Counted from the first letter of the stretch, positions 8,205 to 17,567 are shown. The stretch is 64,000 nucleotides of DNA from Aeromicrobium marinum DSM 15272 (GCF_000160775.2 NZ_CM001024.1:1840019-1904018); one strand, 5' to 3'. The notes: generated by a model from the sequence alone, not told the origin. Numbers and translations: made by a program.

Positions 8205-9047
8205 TCAGTCGCCGCGCAGGATCGCGAGGATGCGCAGCAGCTCGATGTACAGCCACACGAGGGTGACCGTCAGGCCGAACGCGGCACGCCAGGACTCGCG
8301 CTCCGGCAGGCCGGCCTCGATGCCCTTCTCGACGAAGTCGAAGTCCATGATCAGCATGAACACGGCCAGCACCACGGCGATCGCCGAGACGACGAGGCCG
8401 AGGGTGTTGAAGCCGCGCAGGCCGCCGGACTCCAGCACGCCGGTGAGGCTGAGCACGAAGTTCACGAGCATGACGCCGACGAAGCTGAAGATCGCGATCG
8501 TCATGACCTTGCGGAACTTGTCGGTCACCTGGATGTTGAAGAACTTGTACGCGGCCAGCGTGCCGAAGAACGCGACCATCGTGGCCAGGACGGCCTGGAA
8601 CACGATCGTCGGGTCGCCGACGTAGCTGGAGATGATCTTCGAGAAGGCGCCGACGAACACGCCCTCGACCGCGGCGAAGGCCAGGACCAGCGCGGGGCTG
8701 ACGACCTTCTTGAAGGAGTTGACCAGCGACAGCACCAGGCCGACGATGGCTCCGCCCATGGCGAAGGCGAACGCCGTGGCGAGGGCGCCCTCGGTGGCCA
8801 GGTCGCCGATGAGGAACCAGGCGACGGCGGCGGTCGCGACGAGCAGACCGAGGCTGATGGCGGTCTTCTCGACGACGGTGTCGAGGGTCATGCGACCCGT
8901 CGAGGTTCCGCCGCCCAGCGACGCGCCGGGCTGGGCGTCGAGGTCGATCCGCCACTGCGACGGATCGTTGCTGGTGGTCGTGGTGGGAGCTCCGCCTCGG
9001 CCGTTGAAGCCGTCACTTCGGGCGAAGACCGGGTTATTGCTCTGCAT
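8205..9047 (-). CDS. Bax inhibitor-1/YccA family membrane protein
   Basis: This 280-residue integral membrane protein has seven hydrophobic segments from about residue 60 to the end, preceded by a Gly/Thr/Asn-rich cytoplasmic arm that starts SNNPVF. The acidic MDFDFVEKGIEAGLPERESWRAAFGL segment near the end is the conserved calcium/pH-sensing region of the family. Bacterial homologues are calcium-leak channels or modulators of membrane proteases. A GGAGGAAG ribosome site supports the start. Confidence 0.92.
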   Translation of the reverse strand: MQSNNPVFARSDGFNGRGGAPTTTTSNDPSQWRIDLDAQPGASLGGGTSTGRMTLDTVVEKTAISLGLLVATAAVAWFLIGDLATEGALATAFAFAMGGAIVGLVLSLVNSFKKVVSPALVLAFAAVEGVFVGAFSKIISSYVGDPTIVFQAVLATMVAFFGTLAAYKFFNIQVTDKFRKVMTIAIFSFVGVMLVNFVLSLTGVLESGGLRGFNTLGLVVSAIAVVLAVFMLIMDFDFVEKGIEAGLPERESWRAAFGLTVTLVWLYIELLRILAILRGD

Positions 9048-9186
9048 TGCTTCCTCCGTGGGAGTGTGCCCCGCTGGTGGGGCCGGTGACTACACCCTAT
9101 ACAACGCACGAACCACCGGAATGTATCCCGCTGCGGCCCGGTTTCGCCCTGCAACCAGTGAGGCGAACCCCTGGCGACCAGAGTGG

Positions 9187-9813
9187 TGCGTTCGCCAGCC
9201 CGAGCTTGCGAGGGCGTGAGCGCAGCGAGGCGAACCCACGCGAGCGTCGGGTCGGGCTCCGCCCTCACGGTCGCTCCGCTCCCTGGCGACCACAGCGGTG
9301 GTTTCGAGGCTGCTCGTTCCTCGCAGCACCTCAACCACCGAGAGCGCGCGGCCCCGCGTTCGCCAGCCCGAGCTTGCGAGGGCGTGAGCGCAGCGAGGCG
9401 AACCCACGCGAGCGTCGCGTCGGCCTTCGCCCTCACGGTCGCTCCGCTCCCTGGCGACCGTGAGCGGCACCGCGTTCGCCAGCCCGAGCTTGCGAGGGCG
9501 TGAGCGCAGCGAGGCGAACCCCACGTCAGCCGTCGCCTCGGGCTCCGCCCTCACGGTCGCTCCCCTCCCTGGCGACCGAGAGAGGTGGTTTCGAGGCTGC
9601 TCGTTCCTCGCAGCACCTCAACCACCGAGAGCGCCCGGCCCCGCGTTCGCCAGCCCGAGCTTGCGAGGGCGTGAGCGCAGCGAGGCGAACCCCACGTCAG
9701 CCGTCGCCTCGGGCTCCGCCCTCACGGTCGCTCCGCTCCCTGGCGACCACCACCCGCGTTCGCCAGCCCGAGCTTGCGAGGGCGAGAGCGCAGCGAGGCG
9801 AACCCACGCGACC
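9187..9813. repeat. Cluster of ~105-bp interspersed repeats in a gene-free 778-bp stretch
   Basis: Between the Bax1 and DinB genes (9048-9825) no convincing gene is seen. Near-identical units start with GCGTTCGCCAGCCCGAGC and end with CTGGCGACC at 9187-9291, 9356-9459, 9472-9577 and 9643-9748, with a truncated copy at 9756-9813. Each contains GTTCGCC and its inverse GGCGAAC. Two copies of a second ~60-bp unit (GTGGTTTCGAGG...CAACCACCGAGAG) sit at 9292-9355 and 9578-9642. A remnant of the first unit is at 9159-9181. Spacing and unit size exclude CRISPR. Confidence 0.9.
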
Positions 9814-9825
9814 GGTCGGCTGAGC

Positions 9826-10344
9826 TCAGCCCGCGACGTCGTGCAGGTGGTGCACGTCGTCGTGCAGCATGTACTGCGCCAGCGACCCGGCGGTGAAGAC
9901 CGAGCCGTTGGACCTGCGGCACGGTCGCACCCAGCCCTGCCCCGGTACGGCGTCGAGCGTCGCCGCGATGCGTCCGATCGCAGTGGCGAGGTCGTCCGCC
10001 ACGTCCTCGGGGACCAGTGACGCGTAGTCGCCGGCGATCGCCGCCTCGTCCTGGTCCCAGTCGGCGAACTCCGGGTCGTCGACCTCCTGGACGAGCCGGA
10101 GTCGCTCGTCGAAGACCCGGTACATGTCGCGCACGTGCGCGGCGTACTCGGTCGGCGACCACACACCGCGCGACGGTCTCACCGCGGCGTCGGCCCGACC
10201 GAGGACCCGGGCCCACCGGGCGGGATGCTGTCGGATCCGGTCGGCGACGTCCTGCGGCGGGGCGGCCGCCGCCGTGAACCCGCACTCGGGGCACGCCTCG
10301 CGCAGCACCCAGGTCCAGTCCTTGGTGTCGGGGGTGATCGTCAT
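9826..10344 (-). CDS. DinB-like / maleylpyruvate isomerase-like metal protein
   Basis: This 172-residue protein looks like a four-helix DinB-fold protein. A metal triad is plausible from His70 (EYAAHVRD) and His161 and His165 (HDDVHH). A CPEC motif at 18-21 near the N-terminus is an added feature that may bind zinc. Such proteins are thiol-dependent transferases or isomerases using mycothiol. TAGGCT at 10351-10356 on the minus strand, 6 nt before the ATG, indicates a leaderless transcript. Confidence 0.8.
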   Translation of the reverse strand: MTITPDTKDWTWVLREACPECGFTAAAAPPQDVADRIRQHPARWARVLGRADAAVRPSRGVWSPTEYAAHVRDMYRVFDERLRLVQEVDDPEFADWDQDEAAIAGDYASLVPEDVADDLATAIGRIAATLDAVPGQGWVRPCRRSNGSVFTAGSLAQYMLHDDVHHLHDVAG

Positions 10345-10483
10345 GGGCCGAGCCTAGGAAGGCCCGTCGGCCCGGACCAGACCGTTCCCGGCCATCGATC
10401 AGCAAGATCCGGTCACCAGATCCGATGACCACGCCCTTCCACGCGCCGGTCGACGCACCACGGTGGTTCTGTACCGTCGTCCG

Positions 10484-11197
10484 GTGACCTCGACCGACCC
10501 GCCGTCCCGGTACCGAGCCACCCCGGTGTCCTTCACCCGCCGCGGCGGCCGGCTGACCGAGCGCCAGCAGGCCGCGTGGGACGCCGTCGGGGAGCAGTTC
10601 GTGCTGGACCTGCCCCGAGCCGGCTCCAGCACCTCGGTGGACCCCGGCTTCGTGCTCGACGTCGAGGCCGTGTTCGGCCGCCGGGCGCCCCTGGTCGTCG
10701 AGATCGGCGGCGGACGCGGAGAGGTCATCTGCGGGGCGGCCGAGGAACGGCCGGAGGTCGACCTGCTGGGCCTGGAGGTCTACCGGCCCGGAGTCGCCCA
10801 GACGCTGGTGACCCTGCGACATCGCGGCCTGACCTCGGTCCGGCTCGCCATGGTCGATGCGGCCGAGGCGCTCGCCACGATGCTGCCCGCCGGGTCGGTC
10901 GACGAGCTGTGGGTGAACTTTCCCGACCCGTGGCCGAAGGCGCGCCACCACAAGCGCCGGCTCGTGACGCCGGCGTTCGCAGGTCTGGCCGCACGGGTGC
11001 TCCGTCCGGGTGGGGTGTGGCGCCTGGCCACCGACTGGGCCGAGTACGCCGAGCAGATGGCCGAGGTCATCGCCGGCTCCGACGATTTCGACGGCGGACC
11101 GGCCGAGCGGTTCGCGGGCCGGGCGCTCACCCGGTTCGAGGCCAAGGGGGTGGCGGCGGGCCGGCCCATCACCGACCTCCGGGCGGTCCGACGCTGA
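10484..11197 (+). CDS. trmB: tRNA (guanine-N7-)-methyltransferase TrmB
   Basis: TrmB makes m7G46 in the tRNA variable loop using S-adenosylmethionine. The 237-residue protein has the SAM loop EIGGGRG at 73-79 and the TrmB hallmark FPDPWPKARHHKRRL (DPWPK at 148-152). The GTG at 10484 is chosen because TACCGT at 10472-10477 sits 6 nt before it; an in-frame GTG at 10463 is the alternative. Confidence 0.95.
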   Translation: MTSTDPPSRYRATPVSFTRRGGRLTERQQAAWDAVGEQFVLDLPRAGSSTSVDPGFVLDVEAVFGRRAPLVVEIGGGRGEVICGAAEERPEVDLLGLEVYRPGVAQTLVTLRHRGLTSVRLAMVDAAEALATMLPAGSVDELWVNFPDPWPKARHHKRRLVTPAFAGLAARVLRPGGVWRLATDWAEYAEQMAEVIAGSDDFDGGPAERFAGRALTRFEAKGVAAGRPITDLRAVRR

Positions 11198-11279
11198 CCG
11201 GATCTGTCGGCGCTCGCTGCCACACTGACGGCATCGGCGGTCCCGCCGTGGTCCCGACCGTCCCCGGGGGTGCGCCCAG

Positions 11280-11645
11280 GTGCTGCACGACGACGTTCCC
11301 GAACTGCAGCAGCAGCTGTGGGCCGATCGCGAGCGCACCCGCGACCGGATCGCGGGCCTGACCGGCAACGTCGCATCGATCGTGGAGGCCGCACGCGACA
11401 CCGCGACCGACGACGAGCACGATCCCGAGGGCGCCACCATCGCCTTCGAGCGCTCGCAGGCCGGCGCGCTGCTGGCCGCCGCACGCCGCCACCTGGCCGA
11501 CGTCGACGCCGCGCTGGACCGGATCGCGGCCGGCACCTATGGCAGGTGCGAGCGCTGCGGGCTGGCGGTGGCGCGCGAGCGTCTGCTGGCCCGCCCGGCC
11601 GCCCGGACCTGCATCACCTGCGCGTCGTCGCCGCGACCGGCCTGA
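11280..11645 (+). CDS. TraR/DksA-type zinc finger protein
   Basis: This small 121-residue protein has an N-terminal helical part and a C-terminal C4 zinc finger, CERC at 90-93 and CITC at 111-114, as in DksA/TraR proteins. Those insert a coiled coil into the RNA polymerase secondary channel; whether this one does is not shown by the sequence. The GTG start has only a weak GGGGG ribosome site in front of it. Confidence 0.85.
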   Translation: MLHDDVPELQQQLWADRERTRDRIAGLTGNVASIVEAARDTATDDEHDPEGATIAFERSQAGALLAAARRHLADVDAALDRIAAGTYGRCERCGLAVARERLLARPAARTCITCASSPRPA

Positions 11646-11667
11646 CCGCGGCCGTCCGCACGAGCGG

Positions 11668-11742
11668 TGCTCCCGACGGGATTCGAACCCGTACCGTCAG
11701 CGGGTTTAAGCCGCCTGCCTCTGCCAGTTGGGCCACGGGAGC
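11668..11742 (-). tRNA. tRNA-Leu(UAA), unusually short variable region
   Basis: A full cloverleaf folds on the minus strand. The acceptor stem is GCTCCCG/CGGGAGC, the D stem GCC/GGC, and the anticodon stem GGCGG/CCGCT with loop CTTAAAC (anticodon TAA). The T arm is ACGGG-TTCGAAT-CCCGT, followed by discriminator A. CCA is not encoded. The anticodon assigns it to leucine (UUA codons). Only about 6 nt separate the anticodon and T stems, whereas bacterial tRNA-Leu normally has a long variable arm. Confidence 0.82.
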
Positions 11743-11779
11743 CCGCCCAGCCTAGTCACCGGTCGGTCCCCCCGGTCGC

Positions 11780-12064
11780 TCACTCCGCGACGATCGCCCG
11801 CAACGCCGCCACGTGGCCGCGGTACGCCGCACGCCCCTCCGGGGTGAGACCCACCCAGGTCCGCACGCGACCCCGGCCGGTCGGCTTGTCGATCGCGACG
11901 TAGCCGGCGTCGGCCAACACCTTCAGGTGCTTGCTGACCACCGAGTCGGCCGCTCCGAGCAGATCCCTCACGGCGGAGAACTCCGCCGTGGTGACCGCGT
12001 CGAGAAAGGCACAGATCCGCAGCCGTTGCGGGGCGTGGACGACCTCGTCGAACCCGCCCGTCAC
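11780..12064 (-). CDS. Winged-helix transcriptional regulator (ArsR/MarR-like)
   Basis: This 94-residue DNA-binding protein has a winged helix with recognition region LLGAADSVVSKHLKVLADAGYVAI followed by a GRGRVRTWVGLT wing. It belongs to the short single-domain group often paired with a membrane protein. The GTG start overlaps the stop of the upstream membrane protein by 4 bp. An inverted repeat before that gene is the likely operator, giving an autoregulated pair. No metal-binding cysteines are seen. Confidence 0.85.
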   Translation of the reverse strand: MTGGFDEVVHAPQRLRICAFLDAVTTAEFSAVRDLLGAADSVVSKHLKVLADAGYVAIDKPTGRGRVRTWVGLTPEGRAAYRGHVAALRAIVAE

Positions 12065-12534
12065 CGGGCGGCACGCAGGTCGGCCGCCAGGGCGCGGTCG
12101 TACAGGTGCCCGAGGACCACGACCGCGACCGCGAGGAGCACGCCGATCGCCCAGATCCATCCCGGGTGCGCCCCGAGCCGGGCGAGGAGGAAGGCGGTGC
12201 CGAAGCCGATGCCGCCGGCGGCGCCCATGGCGTAAGCCCAGCGCGTCGCGGGTCCGTCCTGGTGTCCCCACGGCCACACGCCGGCGATCCGCTGGTAGGC
12301 CTGCACGAGGATCGCGACGCCGGCGAAGAACGCCACGAACCCGATGATCTGGACCAGTCGGGTGCCCAACGAGAGCGAGACGGTGTAGCCCATGAACAGC
12401 AGGCCCAGCGTCGGGTGGTACCACCACCGCGTGACCAGCCGGTCGGCCGCGGCCGCCCGCGCCTGCTGGACGATGTCGAGCGGTGCCACGTTCCCGGACG
12501 TGTCGGCGTCGTCCCTGTCCCCGTGATGTTCCAT
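12061..12534 (-). CDS. Small four-helix membrane protein coupled to a regulator
   Basis: This 157-residue protein has a hydrophilic N-terminus rich in Asp and His, then four predicted membrane segments at about 40-57, 60-80, 98-118 and 125-143. I do not recognise a catalytic motif. It is the first gene of a coupled pair with a winged-helix regulator, a common arrangement in actinobacteria in which the regulator controls its membrane partner. The function is unknown. Confidence 0.8.
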   Translation of the reverse strand: MEHHGDRDDADTSGNVAPLDIVQQARAAAADRLVTRWWYHPTLGLLFMGYTVSLSLGTRLVQIIGFVAFFAGVAILVQAYQRIAGVWPWGHQDGPATRWAYAMGAAGGIGFGTAFLLARLGAHPGWIWAIGVLLAVAVVVLGHLYDRALAADLRAAR

Positions 12535-12536
12535 AC

Positions 12537-12557
12537 CGGAAAGTCAATCACTTTCCG
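12537..12557. promoter_or_regulatory. Inverted-repeat operator before the membrane protein/regulator pair
   Basis: CGGAAAGT-CAATC-ACTTTCCG is a perfect 8-5-8 inverted repeat starting 3 bp upstream of the ATG. It would block the promoter or the first codons if bound by the winged-helix protein encoded downstream; that pairing is inferred. Confidence 0.65.
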
Positions 12558-12575
12558 CAGCGGCAAGTCAAGGGA

Positions 12576-13499
12576 TCAGCGGCCCGGGGCCTCGACGGCG
12601 CCCCAGGCGATGCCGTCGAGGATGTCGCGCTCGCTGACGAGCACGTCGCCGGTGGCCAGGGGCAGCACCTCCAGCAGGCGGTCGAGGATCAACGCGCCTG
12701 CACCGATGACGTCGGCCCGGCCGTGGTGCATGAACGGCAGCGCCCGCCGGTCGGCCACCGGCATCTGCACCAACGACACGCATGCGGCGCGGACCGTCGG
12801 GACCGGCAGCACGGCTCCGTGGATGCGGGCGGAGTCGTAGGAGTCCAGCCCGAGGGCGTGCGCCGCCACGGTGGTGACGGTGCCCGCGACCCCGACGAAC
12901 CGCTCGATCGGTGACCAACCGTCCACGCTGGCCGCCAGGACGTCGTCGAGGTGGTCGATCAGCTCGGTGATCTCCGCGATCGTCGGCGGGTCCGACGCGA
13001 GGAACCGCTCGGTCAGACGCACCGAACCGATGTCGAAGGACTCGGCGTGGTCGACCTGCTCACCGTCACCGGCGACCAGCTCGGTGGAGCCTCCGCCGAT
13101 GTCGGCGACGACCGTGGGGCCCTGACCCACGTCGCGCGTCGCGCCGAGGAAGGACGCCCGCGCCTCGGCATCACCGGAGAGGATCTCCGGCCGTACCCCG
13201 ACGACCGACTCGATCGCGTCGAGGAACTCGTCGGCGTTGGCGGCGTCGCGGGCGGCGGACGTGGCGCAGAACCGCACGACCTCCGCGCCCAGCACCTCGG
13301 CCTGACCGACGAACTCGCGGGTGGCCTCGACGGCACGTCCGACGGCGGCCGGGTCGAGCCGTCCGGTGCGGTCCACACCCTCGCCGAGCCGCACGATGCG
13401 CATCTCGCGGAGGTGGTCGGTCTTGACCTCGCCGTCGACGTCGGCCACGAGGAGGCGGATGGAGTTGGTGCCGCAGTCGATGGCCGCCACGCGGGTCAT
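12576..13499 (-). CDS. ppx: Exopolyphosphatase / guanosine pentaphosphatase (Ppx/GppA)
   Basis: This 307-residue ASKHA-fold phosphatase hydrolyses polyphosphate or pppGpp. It starts with the phosphate-1 motif AAIDCGTNSIRLLVAD and has the second phosphate motif ADIGGGSTEL at about 138-147. The short single-module form is typical of actinobacteria. The ATG overlaps the DUF501 stop by 4 bp, placing it last in the eno-ftsB-DUF501-ppx unit. Confidence 0.94.
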   Translation of the reverse strand: MTRVAAIDCGTNSIRLLVADVDGEVKTDHLREMRIVRLGEGVDRTGRLDPAAVGRAVEATREFVGQAEVLGAEVVRFCATSAARDAANADEFLDAIESVVGVRPEILSGDAEARASFLGATRDVGQGPTVVADIGGGSTELVAGDGEQVDHAESFDIGSVRLTERFLASDPPTIAEITELIDHLDDVLAASVDGWSPIERFVGVAGTVTTVAAHALGLDSYDSARIHGAVLPVPTVRAACVSLVQMPVADRRALPFMHHGRADVIGAGALILDRLLEVLPLATGDVLVSERDILDGIAWGAVEAPGR

Positions 13500-14005
13500 G
13501 CCGGGACCGCCGCGCAGTCGTGGGTGGGCCACAGGCCGGCCAACGCCTCGATGCCCTCGTCGCCGAGCGGATTGACGCCCGGTCCCGCGGCCAGGCTGTG
13601 CCCGATCAGGACGTGCAGGCACTTGACCCGCGTGGGCATGCCTCCCGCGCTGATGCCGGCGATCTCCGGTACGTGGCCGATCGCCTCCCGCTCGGCGAGG
13701 TAGATCTCGTGGGCACGGGCGTAGTGCGCTGCCAGCTCGGCGTCCTCCTGCAGGCGGGCCGACATGTCGGCCATCAGGCCGGAGGCCTCCAGGGTGCCGA
13801 TGGCGCCCGCCAGCCGGGGGCAGGTGAGGTAGTACAACGTGGGGAACGGCGTGCCGTCGTCCAGGCGCGGCTCGGTCCGGACGACGTTCGGATGGCCGGA
13901 CGGGCAGCGCGAGGCGATCGCCAGCACCCCGCGGGCCGGCCGCCCGAGCTGGGCGGCCACGGCGTCGAGGTCGGCAGGGTCGACCGCTGCGGGTCCGGCG
14001 GTCAC
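13496..14005 (-). CDS. DUF501 family protein
   Basis: This 169-residue protein matches the actinobacterial DUF501 family, with SRCPSGHPNVVRTEPRL and a THDCAA segment near the end; the C-H-C-rich ends may bind metal. No biochemical role is established. The gene is coupled on both sides (4-bp overlaps with ftsB and ppx), in the order conserved across actinobacteria, which hints at a link to division or polyphosphate metabolism. Confidence 0.9.
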   Translation of the reverse strand: MTAGPAAVDPADLDAVAAQLGRPARGVLAIASRCPSGHPNVVRTEPRLDDGTPFPTLYYLTCPRLAGAIGTLEASGLMADMSARLQEDAELAAHYARAHEIYLAEREAIGHVPEIAGISAGGMPTRVKCLHVLIGHSLAAGPGVNPLGDEGIEALAGLWPTHDCAAVPA

Positions 14006-14562
14006 TCGGCCGGCTCCAGCACCTGGTCGGGCACCGACTCCTCCACCGCACGCTCCACCGGGTCCTCCCCCGCGGTCTGCACGCTGCTCCAGAGTCGGTC
14101 GTACCAGGGCGGCGGCTCCGACGACGGCGGCTCGGCCAGGCGGGGCGCGTTGCCCTCCACCTCGCCGTCGGCCCCGATCACCCGGTAGCCGACCTCACCG
14201 GGCAGCACCCAGCCGAAGCGCTCGCGGGCCTGCTGCTTGACGTAGGCGGGGTCGTCCCACCGGGCCGCGTCGTCCTCCAGCTCGGCGATCGCCTGCTGCC
14301 GCATGACGATCTCGGCCTCGGTGGCGCGGATCTCCTGCCGCTGGTCCCAGAACGTCCGCAGCGACGACGTGTACGAGGCGATGAGCAGCACGATGATCGA
14401 CAGCAGCACGACGGCTCGGGTCGTGAACCTCGAACCGCCACCACCGGTGGGCGCGGGCTTGGCGCGCCCTCGCGACGTGGACGGGTTGGCCGGACGGTTG
14501 CGGCTGCCCCCGCGGGCCGACTGGCCCCCGGGGCGCGAGCTGCCGCCCGGCCGCGATCCCAT
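14002..14562 (-). CDS. ftsB: Septum formation initiator, FtsB/DivIC family
   Basis: This bitopic division protein has a 47-residue Gly/Arg/Ser-rich cytoplasmic arm, one membrane helix (about 48-64) and an external coiled coil (about 70-100). The family motif DPAYVKQQARERFGWV follows at 104-119. The C-terminal 50 residues are acidic and proline-rich. FtsB links FtsL and FtsQ in the divisome. It lies 4 bp after enolase and overlaps DUF501. Confidence 0.92.
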   Translation of the reverse strand: MGSRPGGSSRPGGQSARGGSRNRPANPSTSRGRAKPAPTGGGGSRFTTRAVVLLSIIVLLIASYTSSLRTFWDQRQEIRATEAEIVMRQQAIAELEDDAARWDDPAYVKQQARERFGWVLPGEVGYRVIGADGEVEGNAPRLAEPPSSEPPPWYDRLWSSVQTAGEDPVERAVEESVPDQVLEPAE

Positions 14563-14566
14563 CGGT

Positions 14567-15895
<1,329 letters not shown>

Positions 15896-15972
15896 CTAGT
15901 GCGTCGACCCCTCGTGTCCCCGGCCCCTCGGCGGTGAGTCCGGCTCCGGTCGCGCCAGCTCGGTCGCGGTGC

Positions 15973-16557
15973 TCAGGCCAGGCGGGTCGCGACGGCGCGA
16001 CGCAGCTCGCCCTCGGCGTCGAGACCGGCAGCCTCGGCCTCGGCCACGAGTCGCAGCAGCCGTGAGCCGAGGTCGTCGCCCTCGAGGGACAGGTCGGGGA
16101 CGCGCCCCAGCACCTTCTGCGCCCTCGCGAGCGCCGGCAGGGTCGCGGCGATGCCCTCGGTCGGACCCGAGCGGCGCTTCTCCGCCGCCTTGATGGTCTG
16201 CCAGGCCGCGTCGACCTCGTCGGCACTGGCCGCGGACCCGTCGGCGAAGACGTGCGGGCTCCGGCGGACCAGCTTGTCGGCGATGCCGGCCGCCACGTCG
16301 TCGATGTCCCAGCCGCCCTGCCCCTCGGCGTGGCGGGCATGGAACACGATCTGCATCAGGAGGTCGCCCAGCTCCTCACGCAGGTGGTCGGTGTCGCCGG
16401 TGTCCAGAGCCTCGAGGACCTCGTGCGCCTCCTCCAGCAGGTACGGCCGGAGCGAGTCGTGGGTCTGTTCGCGGGTCCACGGGCACTCGCGGAACAGTCG
16501 GTCGGTGACCTCCAGCAGCCGCAGGACCTCAGTTCCCGCGGCCCCCGGGTCAGGCAC
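15973..16557 (-). CDS. mazG: Nucleoside triphosphate pyrophosphohydrolase MazG (short form)
   Basis: MazG removes pyrophosphate from abnormal or surplus NTPs. The 194-residue protein has CPWTREQTH and the metal-binding EEAHE plus EELGD motifs (LLEEAHEVLEAL...LREELGDLLMQIVFHARHAE). It contains one MazG domain, as in many actinobacteria. The GTG at 16557 overlaps the lipoprotein stop by 8 bp and is chosen because the upstream reading only shadows that gene. Confidence 0.93.
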   Translation of the reverse strand: MPDPGAAGTEVLRLLEVTDRLFRECPWTREQTHDSLRPYLLEEAHEVLEALDTGDTDHLREELGDLLMQIVFHARHAEGQGGWDIDDVAAGIADKLVRRSPHVFADGSAASADEVDAAWQTIKAAEKRRSGPTEGIAATLPALARAQKVLGRVPDLSLEGDDLGSRLLRLVAEAEAAGLDAEGELRRAVATRLA

Positions 16558-17191
16558 AGCGCTGCGTCGCCGGCAGCGCGGCCGGGTCGACCGGGTCGCC
16601 GGACGCCGCGGCCAGGCCACCGCTGGGCCCGACGAGCGCTCCGCCGGTGTCGAGGTTGAAGCGGGGGTCGAACTCGACGTCGGCAGCGGCCACGGCGTCG
16701 GAGATGACCGCGCTCCCGGCCTGGCGGATCTGGTCGATCTGCTCCGGGTCGGTCGTGTCGCCGGGACGCAGCCCCGTCTCGCGGGCACCGAGGGCATCGG
16801 CGATCGCCAGGATCTCGCGGTTCGCCTCCACCACCTCGACGACGACCTCGACCTCGACGTCGTCCCCCGCCAGCTCGGCCAGCTCGCGGCGCTGCTCGGC
16901 CGTCACCTGCCGGTCGTTCGCGGCGATGCGCAGGTCCTGCTCGGCAGCCAGGTTCCGCGCGACCTCGAGCAGCACGTAGGTGCTGACCGCCTGCCGCCGA
17001 GCATCAGCACCGTCGACCGCCCCGTCCGGCCCGGCGTTCAGCAGGCACACGGCGACCGCAGCGTCGTCGACGTCGGACATCGCGATGCGCTGGCCCTCGA
17101 CGACGGCGGCGGCACCGGGACTGATCCCGCCGCAGCCGGCCAGCAGGAGAGCCGGGACGAGCAGTCCCAGCGTGCGCACGTGACGGATCAT
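16550..17191 (-). CDS. SurA N-domain-like lipoprotein
   Basis: This 213-residue exported protein starts MIRHVRTLGLLVPALLLAGC, a clear signal peptide with lipobox LLAGC (Cys20 lipidated). The mature part is helical, with a predicted SurA-like N-terminal chaperone segment (VEGQRIAMSDVDDAA...). It lacks a recognisable PPIase domain. The gene overlaps mazG by 8 bp, a pairing often seen in actinobacteria. A role in folding exported proteins is inferred. Confidence 0.82.
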   Translation of the reverse strand: MIRHVRTLGLLVPALLLAGCGGISPGAAAVVEGQRIAMSDVDDAAVAVCLLNAGPDGAVDGADARRQAVSTYVLLEVARNLAAEQDLRIAANDRQVTAEQRRELAELAGDDVEVEVVVEVVEANREILAIADALGARETGLRPGDTTDPEQIDQIRQAGSAVISDAVAAADVEFDPRFNLDTGGALVGPSGGLAAASGDPVDPAALPATQRCA

Positions 17192-17320
17192 GACAGCCTC
17201 TCTGTGGTTGCGGTCACACGATACTGGGCGGTCGGCGCCGTGATCCCCGCACCACTGCCCTCGCCTCGGACCAGGACCCGTGAGCGTGCGGACCGCGATG
17301 GTCGGCGCGACGATGGTGCC

Positions 17321-17485
17321 ATGGACGAGCCTGTCGAGGAGACCACCGACGCCGCGACCGAGGACGCCCTGCGGTCGCTGGAGCGGGCGCTGCGGGACCC
17401 GGAGATCGCGGACGCCTTCCGAGGCGTGCAGCAGCACCTGGGCTCCTTCGTGTTCGACCCGGTCGGCACCCTCGACGAGGACTGA
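17321..17485 (+). CDS. Small acidic protein of unknown function
   Basis: A 54-residue frame starts MDEPVEETTDAATEDALRS and ends FDPVGTLDED. It is rich in acidic residues and predicted helix, with no known motif. The ATG follows a GACGAT hexamer by 6 nt, a weaker version of the leaderless promoter layout seen for other genes here. It ends just before a large hairpin. It is plausibly real but unsupported by homology. Confidence 0.4.
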   Translation: MDEPVEETTDAATEDALRSLERALRDPEIADAFRGVQQHLGSFVFDPVGTLDED

Positions 17486-17498
17486 CCACCTCTCCCCT

Positions 17499-17567
17499 TC
17501 CCGCTGGCAGTGACGTTTCGGCCCCGGATCAGGCAATTCAGGGGCCGAAACGTCACTGCCAGCGGGA
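17499..17567. repeat. Large inverted repeat, intergenic copy (REP-like)
   Basis: Perfect 27-bp arms (17499-17525 and 17541-17567, core GTGACGTTTCGGCCCC) flank a 15-nt loop. A closely related copy lies inside the ABC-F gene at 28039-28105, so this is a dispersed element and not only a terminator. It sits between the small acidic ORF and the converging transglycosylase gene and can also stop transcription. Confidence 0.85.

Noticed and set aside
9187..9813. CRISPR array
   Set aside because: Units are about 105 bp, nearly contiguous and without uniform 30-40 bp unique spacers; no cas genes are near.
9187..9813. Insertion sequence or MITE with terminal repeats
   Set aside because: No transposase frame and no flanking target duplication could be found, so only a repeat call is justified.
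9047..10020. Several short frames on both strands in the repeat region
   Set aside because: They are translations of the repeat units, share near-identical peptides by repetition and lack start signals.
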